This document shows, one piece after another, positions 42,666 through 51,638 of a stretch of DNA of 51,638 nt. The position numbers and the translations under genes were made by a program. The notes beneath the pieces were generated by a model. That model was given only the letters and a program-made list of their open reading frames with translations. It was not told the DNA's origin and did not search any database. The first letter of the stretch is position 1, and each line of letters starts with the position of its first letter. Source of the stretch: Tubiluchus corallicola (taxonomy: Eukaryota; Priapulida; Priapulimorpha; Priapulimorphida; Tubiluchidae); assembly GCA_030141605.1 (NCBI GenBank), contig JAQGDQ010000821.1, positions 40,001 through 91,638 of the forward strand, in the 5' to 3' direction.

Positions 42666-44669
42666 AATATTATAAAGCACGGCAGACTACATGGTTAAGT
42701 GAATAATACGTGGTTAAGTCTTAAGTGTAGCAAATAAAGAAGATGCAAAGCAGTTATATTATAATTATACCAATGAAAAAAAAGCAAGCAAATAATGCAA
42801 TTAAAAATTAGAACAACAACTGAACAAGTCATGAATGCAACAACAAAAAAGCAAGCAATCTGGAGTGCAGCAAATGAACGAAAATGTAGTTCAATAATGA
42901 ATGCACAACAAAAAAAAACAAAAGGAAGAAAATTTGTGCAGTAAGTCTTAAATGTGTAAATGTAATTAAGCTGTGTTAAGATTTTAATAATGTTAACATT
43001 CATATTCAACTTACTTGACCGTTACATGATAAAATAAGGAAATACGCAATTGCTATTTTAATGACTCTGCACAGAGACGAGACGAAAAACCATACGGTTA
43101 ATCACAATCCAGTCAAGCCACCCCTAAGTAACGGTTCAAATAACTACGAGTATTGCAAGTGTCAAATTATTAAAATTAATTAAAATGCAGCTTTATATTG
43201 TCATGAACTTTACACATTTCTTTAGTACGGTTATAATAAATATAAATTTAGGTTTATACTGATCATAAGAAAAAACAAATAATTTCGTGAGTCATCAAAA
43301 TAATTACTGCATTACGCTCAAGTGTTGCTGGCTTTGTTTGATTGAGTAATACTTGAAAATAACAATAACACAATTAATAACAAAATCTTACAATCAATGC
43401 ACTGTATATATCAATCCAGCATTAAATAAAACGTTTATTAACTACTCTCACAGTTCGTACAGCTACGTAATTGACAATCACAACAAAATTTCAGGAAATA
43501 TCGAGAAAGACGCAGTTACTGGTCAAAGCGAAAGCGCAACTGCCGCATTTAACAACATGGGAAATCATCGAAATGACTTCTTCCTGCAGCAATGAATCCT
43601 GCTTTCTCCGCGAACCTTCCGTTTGTGTGCCACCTAACTAAGCCTAATAGATTAGCTGGACAAGAAGGAATGAGTAACACAATACAAAAGAATTTATTAT
43701 ATCAAACAACTGACGAAACAGTAGCAAATTTATCGTATGCTCAAAGTCTATAATGGAGGTCTTGAACACGTTAAATAGTCTGTAACATTGGATTATGATT
43801 GACAGGAGCAGTAACAGAAAAGGGCTGAGATAATTTTTTTGTCAAATTGAATGGTCTGGAAATTCAACTTGTCTCAAACCCCAAAAACACAACAGAGCTA
43901 TACTGCAAAATAAAATGGACACCAAGATGATCATGAATCACACCCCTGATTCGTATTAAACAGATGAACTTGTAAGACAGTCTGCAATACATAAAAGAGG
44001 ATACTATATATTTAAATCACACTACTTGAAGACATGATAGATTCGCAATTGTTTCAACAATATCTTGATGTGTAAATTGTTCTGCACTGTTACTCATTGT
44101 TTTTTTTACTTCCTGGCAAAAGATTTAAGTGCCACCCTGTTTTTCTGCTGGTGCTGTTAGTGGTAATAAAAGTCAGTTTTGGTTTAGTATGAGTTAACTA
44201 GTGCACACGTAATCAAAATTTAATGTTTCTGTCAGAATTTTCTTGAATTGCAATTTCAGAAAACGTTTCGTGAAATAAAGTTAATAATAATTAGGCTAAA
44301 TCTAAAGTCTATAATTTGAAGTAGTCAGTTTTTCTTTTTGTCTTCGAATGTTGCACAATTTGCAAGATCCTCAGTTCTGTGGTAGTCACATTTATCTTTG
44401 AAACTCCCCAGAGGTCGCCGTTTTCGTCTCGCGAAGATAATTATCACAGACTGTTGCGCAGACAATGGTGCCAGGTGTTTCGTTTTACTATGATTTCATC
44501 ACTGATTGAGTTTAAATTCATTTGCTAGTTATCTACAGTTATTATAATTATTATCTAGACAAAGGAAGCATCCAGGTATCAGAACTTTCTTTTTTGTGTG
44601 AAATATCTAAACAAATTAGAAGAAAATCTATTGAAGATAGATGGCCTTGGCTCTGCACGAATCAAATCT

Positions 44670-44670
<1 letters not shown>
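42666..44670. other. upstream intergenic region, no gene recognised
   Basis: AT-rich. The longest unexplained frames here (104 codons on - at 42695-43009, 80 codons on + at 43353-43595) show no family resemblance. Confidence 0.5.
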
Positions 44671-44743
<73 letters not shown>

Positions 44744-44754
44744 TTCTCTCTCCC

Positions 44755-44817
<63 letters not shown>

Positions 44818-44828
44818 CTTCTCTCTCT
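44671..44828. repeat. (CT)n microsatellite
   Basis: About 158 bases, CT with a few TTCTTT and CCC breaks. Complementary to the (GA)n at 45322-45548. Confidence 0.98.
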
Positions 44829-44849
44829 AAAAATAATAGTAATAATAAT

Positions 44850-45275
44850 AATGTCCTACTTACCTGCGATAATGAAAAATATTTGAGACATATTATTTCA
44901 AATGATAACCAAGATGACCTTGATATTGTTAATCAAAGATCCTTATACTGCTGTCGTAGAAACCAACTTATTAGAAAATTCAGCTATTGTTCTGTTCATG
45001 TTAAAAGATATCTATTTAATGCGTACTGTAATACATTCTATTGCATGTCTACCTGGACACATTTTAATAATTGTAATATCTTAAAACTCAAAATTGCGCA
45101 TAATATGTCAAAAAGATTATTTTTGGATATGCATATGATTACAGTGCTCGTTAGATGAGTGTTGAAATTGGCGTGATGTATTTTGATGTATTACGTAGAA
45201 AATCTGTCTTAAGTTTAATGAAAAGATTTGACACTAGTGATAACTTAATGTGCCAAATATGTCTCAAATATTTCT
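44850..45275 (+). pseudogene. LINE reverse-transcriptase C-terminal remnant
   Basis: Frame reads Y-L-R-H-I-I-S-N-D-N-Q-D-D-L-D-I, R-S-L-Y-C-C-R-R-N-Q-L-I-R-K-F-S, V-K-R-Y-L-F-N-A-Y-C-N-T-F-Y-C and L-K-L-K-I-A-H-N. It stops at about 45158 and, after a frameshift, continues D-V-L-R-R-K-S-V-L-S-L-M-K-R-F. The order YLG.IIS.D..DD / RSLY / LLRKFS / LF.AYC..FYC / A.N is typical of CR1/jockey-like reverse transcriptases. Same family as 8752-9208. No catalytic domain remains. Confidence 0.75.
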
Positions 45276-45320
45276 CATTATCACAGGTACGTAGAACATT
45301 ATTATTATTACTATTAATTT

Positions 45321-45548
<228 letters not shown>

Positions 45549-45644
45549 AAGAAGATATGTGTAGTTTTAATGTAGTTTTAAGGTAATTTTTGATTATTAT
45601 ACTAAGTGACTATTTTCAGAAAGATTTTAGTTACTTTGATTGTT

Positions 45645-45800
45645 TGATGACTTACCTACTATTTGATTGTTCGACTGCCTGTTTGATTGTTTGATGACTT
45701 ACCTGCTATTTAATTATTCGACTGCCTGTTTGATTGTTTGATGACTTACCTGCCATTTGATTGTTCGACTGCCTGTTTGATTGTTTGCTCACTTACCTGC
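45645..45800. repeat. 47-bp tandem repeat, about three copies
   Basis: GACTGCCTGTTTGATTGTTTG followed by ACTTACCTGC.ATTT recurs about every 47 bases. Confidence 0.9.
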
Positions 45801-46043
45801 TATTACTTGCACTCAGTAAGTCAATAACCGGTAAAAACTAAAAATACCTCATTAGAGGCAGTCAAAAATCAGAAATAATAATTACTATGGATTTCATTTA
45901 ACCACGTGACCCCATCAATAGCACTTGCCAATTGCATGAGTTCATTGATTTCTTATTTAATACTCAACTAAGCCATTACAATTTATACCCAGACTAAGCC
46001 CAATTACCTACACTCTATACCTGTTTAGGTTATCGACTGCGCG

Positions 46044-46322
46044 TGACGTCACGGGAAGCCGAGTTGCATTGAGCCGACAGGTGCATACCCGACTGGCTAA
46101 TGAGCTGCAAGCATCAGTGATGTGCTTGGCTTCTCATACGTGTGATTTAAACGTTGGTTTGTGTGACCAGCAAAGACGTCGTGTGAACCATTCCTTAAGT
46201 TGGAGGAAATAGACGTTCAATGGTGTGAGACAAACGTTTGATGAGATGTTTTGAACAGTGTAAGTGTTGCTTTACTTGTGACTAAGGAGGAGCTAAGAGA
46301 TAAGCGGTGCTATACGAATAAG
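46044..46322 (+). promoter_or_regulatory. candidate promoter (CRE) with untranslated first exon
   Basis: GCGTGACGTCACGGGAAG contains a full CRE/ATF palindrome TGACGTCA at 46044-46051. Some 270 bases downstream, ATAAG|GTAAGTGA at about 46322 is a consensus splice donor. The region is GC-richer than its surroundings. No coding frame is visible, so this is speculative. Confidence 0.25.
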
Positions 46323-46565
46323 GTAAGTGAACGTTACCTGTCTTATTCACATTTCAACTTCATATATTGATTAGCACACCTGTCTGTTCTGTTTTCTCAG
46401 TAAATTTAGGTGTTCAGCAAACAATTACTGTAAATTTAATTCTTAATGACGGGAATAGGTGCAATTAATCCAAAATGGCGGAGTTTGGTTAATTGACCAA
46501 ATTAGTTATATAAATGCAAGCTTAGTTTTTGTGCCACACAACTATCTCTAAATTTAGTATCAGAT

Positions 46566-47059
46566 CAGCGGCTGATACAGACCTTAGAAAAAGGGTGGGC
46601 CCAACGAAAGAGCAGCTAGGGGGTCAGGGGAACCCCGGCTACCAATGCATTTTAGACCATTTTTCGTACTATTACCTCTAGCAAATGCATTTTACTTCAT
46701 TTTTCAGACCATTTTTCTTACTACTTCCTGAAGTAAATCCAATAGTTTAAAACTCATTATGTCACCTCAAACTTTTGACTCTTAATTACACACCAATATA
46801 CTAGTATCCACCCTAGTATAGCATATAATTGCGCACAGCGACATCTTTGTCAAAAACTTCAATTATCAGTTAAAGTGCAGAAACACTTTTATACTAAAAT
46901 CGTTAATGCAGAACTTTCTACTCGACATAAGTCATTAACAGCTACAACTAAACGTTCTAAAGCTTATAATCCAGAGAAAATATTCACTTGGTGTGCTGTA
47001 ACTACTACTATGAAAGGGTGGGCCAGGCACCTAGGGCCCACCTCCTAAATCTGCCGCTG
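46566..47059. mobile_element. hAT-like MITE (CAGCGGC ends)
   Basis: Left end CAGCGGCTGATACAG and right end, reversed, CAGCGGCAGATTTAG. GTGGGCCC blocks occur near both ends. CAGAT flanks both sides. 494 bp, non-coding. Confidence 0.5.
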
Positions 47060-47087
47060 CAGATTACCTGTGTTTGGAGACTGCAAA

Positions 47088-47215
47088 TGTCAATGATGAT
47101 GATGTGATGATGATGATGTTGATGTTGGTGATGATGATGATGATAATGGTGACGATGCTGCTACTGCTGATGATGATGATGACGATGATAAAGATGATGA
47201 TGATGATGATGACTA
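47088..47215. repeat. (GAT)n microsatellite
   Basis: Imperfect GATGAT and GATGTT triplets over about 125 bases. Confidence 0.95.
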
Positions 47216-47935
47216 GGCTTTTATCTTAATTATGACAACAGGCAAAATTCACACGAAACAATTCAATAAAAGGATGTGTATTTTTAATTGTTCACTAAGG
47301 TTTTTGTCCTTAATTAATGGTCTAGCTTCGTGTTTTACCAACATGCCGTCTTAATAAATGGCAAAGCGGAAATTGCGCAATCTACTCATGTAATTCGCGC
47401 GGCATCACAATTAACTCCACGCCCAGTGATTTATTCAGGTACGAGAAGCTGCGCATTTCTCAGTCGTCTTAATTAAGAGCACACCTGTGCGGCACGCCGC
47501 TTTTAATTTTTAATCTATTTATCAAGTAATGATGATGATAGAATTCATCACAATAATGAATTGAACAGCGTCTTCATGCATTCACAGCAGCTTGAGCGCG
47601 TTCATCGTAGTTTGAAATTAGCTTGGTAATTAAGTACCAGGTATAATTTAGCTTCTGAACCACGTGACTTTAACGTTCCAGATTACAGAGTTTTAAGAAA
47701 TCCGAGAATTTCTTCCTAATCGGTTTTGATAATAATCAAGGGTTGTTTTCTTAGTATTTTGTTTATTAGATGCCATTATTTATTGTTTATTGTTTATTAG
47801 ACAAAACAAAAATAAATACACAAGACTGATTTGGTCTTGTGTACAGGTCTTGTGTACAAACATTACATATATTTATGGGTAAATATTAGTACTTATTTTT
47901 TCCACTAACTCAGTATAGTGGAAAAATTACATATT
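47216..47935. other. intergenic sequence, nothing recognised
   Basis: AT-rich. No gene or element identified. Confidence 0.5.
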
Positions 47936-47937
47936 AT

Positions 47938-49418
47938 AAGAAACATTTCACTGCAGTATCTGTGCATCAGGCTCTGATTGTAGGAAACATTTTACTGCAG
48001 TATCTGTGCATCAGGCTCTGATTGTAGGAAACATTTCACTGCAGTATCTGTGCATCAGGCTCTGATTGTAGGAAACATTTCACTGCAGTATCTGTGCATC
48101 AGGCTCTGATTGTAGGAAACATTTCACTGCAGTATCTGTGCATCAGGCTCTGACTGTAGGAAACATTTTACTGCAGTATCTGTGCATCAGGCTCTGATTG
48201 TAGGAAACATTTCACTGCAGTATCTGTGCATCAGGCTCTGATTGTAGGAAACATTTTACTGCAGTATCTGTGCATCAGGCTCTGATTGTAGGAAACATTT
48301 TACTGCAGTATCTGTGCATCAGGCTCTGATTGTAGGAAACATTTTACTGCAGTATCTGTGCCTCAGGCTCTGATTGTAGGAAACATTTTACTGCAGTATC
48401 TGTGCATCAGGCTCTGATTGTAGGAAACATTTCACTGCAGTATCTGTGCATCAGGCTCTGATTGTAGGAAACATTTCACTGCAGTATCTGTGCATCAGGC
48501 TCTGATTGTAGGAAACATTTTACTGCAGTATCTGTGCATCAGGCTCTGATTGTAGGAAACATTTTACTGCAGTATCTGTGCATCAGGCTCTGATTGTAGG
48601 AAACATGTTACTGCAGTATCTGTGCACCAGGCTCTGATTGTAGGAAACATTTTACTGCAGTATCTATGCATCAGGCTCTGATTGTAGGAAACATTTTACT
48701 GCAGTATCTATGCATCAGGCTTTGATTGTAGGAAACATTTCACTGCAGTATCTGTGCATCAGGCTTTGATTGTAGGAAACATTTTACTGCAGTATCTGTG
48801 CATCAGGCTCTGATTGTAGGAAACATTTTACTGCAGTATCTGTGCATCAGGCTTTGATTGTAGGAAACATTTTACTGTAGTATCTGTGCATCAGGCTCTG
48901 ATTGTAGGAAACATTTTACTGCAGTATCTGTGCATCAGGCTCTGATTGTAGGAAACATTTCACTGCAGTATCTGTGCATCAGGCTCTGATTGTAGGAAAC
49001 ATGTTACTGCAGTATCTGTGCACCAGGCTCTGATTGTAGGAAACATTTTACTTCAGTATCTATGCATCAGGCTCTGATTGTAGGAAACATTTTACTGCAG
49101 TATCTATGCATCAGGCTTTGATTGTAGGAAACATTTCACTGCAGTATCTGTGCATCAGGCTTTGATTGTAGGAAACATTTTACTGCAGTATCTGTGCATC
49201 AGGCTCTGATTGTAGGAAACATTTTACTGCAGTATCTGTGCATCAGGCTTTGATTGTAGGAAACATTTTACTGTAGTATCTGTGCATCAGGCTCTGATTG
49301 TAGGAAACATTTTACTGCAGTATCTGTGCATCAGGCTCTGATTGTAGGAAACATTTCACTGCAGTATCTGTGCATCAGGCTCTGATTGTAGGAAACATTT
49401 TACTGCAGTATCTGTGCT
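47938..49418. repeat. 44-bp satellite, about 33 monomers, with 396-bp higher-order repeat
   Basis: Monomer landmarks are GGAAACATTT(T/C)ACTGCAG, TATCTGTGCATCAGGCTC and TGATTGTA, period exactly 44. Diagnostic variants (CATGTTACTG, TGTGCACCAG, TATCTATGCATC) at 48601-48760 recur at 48997-49156, a shift of 396 = 9 x 44. Confidence 0.98.
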
Positions 49419-49870
49419 CCACCAATGACGTCAAATAATAGTGAATTATCCGTAATGCATACTTCCAACAAATGCATGGCCTTTTAGTTTATGAATATTC
49501 TATGTGTACAATGCATAATGTCTGTGATTTATAAAACTGTTTGCTGGTACTATTCATTAAATGAAGTGCTGTTGCTTTTGACGCTGTAGATCTTTTACTG
49601 CTACTCAATAAAGCTGCACTTTACGAAACGAAAGTGTGTGAGTGGGAGAATTTGCAAAATCAATGTTTGCAGCTATTATACGTTTATAACTATTCGTATT
49701 TTTGCAGTGTTACGATAAAACTTTGTTTATTTTAATTTGCACGAACGTGACGTAATGCTTAACTTGTACGCAAGGATCAAAGTACACTGATGACATGTGA
49801 CTATCAGGTCTACAATTTAATTTGCACGAAAGATCAAAATCGAAAATCTGATGCATGTTTAGTCTAGTTT
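49419..49870. other. sequence after the satellite
   Basis: Starts with ACCAATGACGTCAAAT, a CCAAT box overlapping a CRE (49426-49433). No coding segment follows that I can support. Confidence 0.4.
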
Positions 49871-49882
49871 GTTACTATAATA

Positions 49883-50099
<217 letters not shown>

Positions 50100-50100
<1 letters not shown>

Positions 50101-50225
50101 TTTTATTTATTATTGTTAGCATCAACACATGTACAGTTATAATACAATTAATTTGGAAACAAAAATGTGAAGAAAGGGCAGCGAAAGACCAGTTGGTCAT
50201 CTAGTCAGCTGCCCTTTGGTTAGTC
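50100..50225 (-). mobile_element. LINE-type 3' end (type A), second copy
   Basis: Minus strand: GGGCAGCTGACTAGATGACC, AACTGGTCTTTCGCTGCCC, then an AT-rich tail that continues into the AAT array. The flanking GGGCAGC / GCTGCCC blocks can pair as a stem. Confidence 0.5.
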
Positions 50226-50699
50226 ATAAACATTTTTATAGGCACTATGTTACAGTGTATTAGTGTTAGTACTGCTTATAATAAAGATTTAATTGTTACG
50301 AATGACATTAAATTGATATGCTTATAACGTGTTAATACAATTCATACGCAGTAATAATAAGTGCATAATAAAAAAAATCAAACAGGAACTGAAAATAAAA
50401 ATCTGATAAAGGAAACATAAGAACAATGGCAACTGAAATATACTTCATAACAGAAGCATAATTCTTAGACAGTCAAAAATAAATTATCATGTAAATAATA
50501 GAATACTAGTACTTCATACCATTCTGTACAGTAGGCATGACTGATGCTGCTGTAGCTACCCCTTTTTTATGCACGTGTTACATTCTCACCTGATGCATTA
50601 ATTATTCACACTTTAAGAACGTAATTTGCAAAGGGCACGTGTAAGAGAGTACACGGCTACATTGTAATCTATCACTCTGGCAAAACTGATACCAACACT
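50226..50699. other. intergenic sequence, nothing recognised
   Basis: AT-rich. Confidence 0.5.
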
Positions 50700-50890
50700 T
50701 GACTAGATGATTTAGTTTAGTGGTAACGCGTTCGCTTTCCGTCTGGGAGGGCGTGAGTTCGATACAGCGGCTGGTCATACCAAAGAAGTTAAGAATGGTA
50801 CCTGTTGTGCCCTGCCTGTGGTGTAGTATTTAAAGTAGAAGTTGGGTATTAGAAGTCTATTATGCAGTTGTTGTTTGTTATTTACACTTA
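50700..50890 (+). mobile_element. tRNA-derived SINE
   Basis: A-box-like TAGTTTAGTGGTAACGCG and B-box-like GTGAGTTCGATACAG are spaced as in a tRNA gene. The sequence does not close into a cloverleaf (no matching acceptor arm). A non-tRNA body follows (GGTACCTGTTGTGCCCTGCC). This is the arrangement of a tRNA-derived SINE head. Confidence 0.6.
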
Positions 50891-50949
50891 TCGATAATAG
50901 TTGTTTGAGCTAATGTTAACTGTCCACCCAAAAGCCGACTTTATATAAA

Positions 50950-51560
<611 letters not shown>

Positions 51561-51638
51561 ACATTTGTAGTCCACAGAACAATAAAAATAAACCAGAAGT
51601 AAAAACACAGAGTCAGTTTACAGAAACATAGTAAGCTT

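Noticed and set aside
43353-43595. 80-codon open frame upstream of POLR2B
   Set aside because: N/S/T-rich composition typical of AT-rich non-coding DNA, no recognisable motif and no splice context.
44850-45275. An intact retrotransposon gene
   Set aside because: Only the segment after the catalytic palm remains, with a stop and a frameshift near 45155.
47938-49418. CRISPR array
   Set aside because: Units are contiguous 44-bp near-identical monomers without unique spacers, in an animal genome.
50700-50790. A functional tRNA gene
   Set aside because: A and B boxes are present but no acceptor stem or clean cloverleaf can be formed; a SINE head fits better.

Overview
The window is nuclear DNA of an animal, very probably an invertebrate: AT-rich, GT-AG spliced, and full of microsatellites, minisatellites, MITE-like elements and LINE scraps. 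The phylum cannot be fixed from the sequence. There is no bacterial-style operon, CRISPR array or rRNA. Only two protein-coding genes can be supported. Both were rebuilt exon by exon with unbroken reading phase.

Positions 1-11299 (+ strand) hold the C-terminal part of a WDR11 orthologue: nine exons, about 420 residues and the stop codon. A possible further exon end lies at 1-35. The N-terminal WD40 propellers lie upstream of the window. Positions 16242-41151 (- strand) hold a complete gene for the second-largest subunit of RNA polymerase II (RPB2/POLR2B): 22 coding exons, 3543 nt with stop, 1180 residues, all motifs intact. The genes are convergent (tail to tail), with about 4.9 kb between stop codons. 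That gap holds MITE and LTR-like remnants and duplicated segments. The genes belong to unrelated pathways: WDR11 to trans-Golgi vesicle capture and cilium/Hedgehog biology, RPB2 to mRNA synthesis.

Positions 41152-51638 upstream of POLR2B contain no gene I can recognise. They hold a LINE reverse-transcriptase fragment between CT and GA arrays, two LINE-type 3' ends, a hAT-like MITE, a 44-bp satellite of about 33 copies, a tRNA-derived SINE and long microsatellites. A CRE (TGACGTCA) followed by a consensus splice donor near 46.05-46.32 kb is a weak candidate for an untranslated first exon.

Most introns are dominated by their own tandem array: a 38-bp minisatellite in the third visible WDR11 intron, a 64-bp unit in the fifth, a 60-bp unit in the sixth, and a minisatellite filling nearly all of POLR2B intron 11. 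These arrays produce long stop-free frames that are not genes. One MITE family (ends CAGGGATGAGAAT / ATTCTCATCCCTG) occurs at least seven times. All copies inside genes lie in the same orientation relative to the host transcript.

The most noteworthy points are structural: triplicated 3' splice sites ahead of a WDR11 exon, a roughly 400-bp inverted repeat pair flanking POLR2B exons 13-16, a near-pure minisatellite intron, and a nine-monomer higher-order repeat in the satellite. I found no convincing new enzymatic or defence system.
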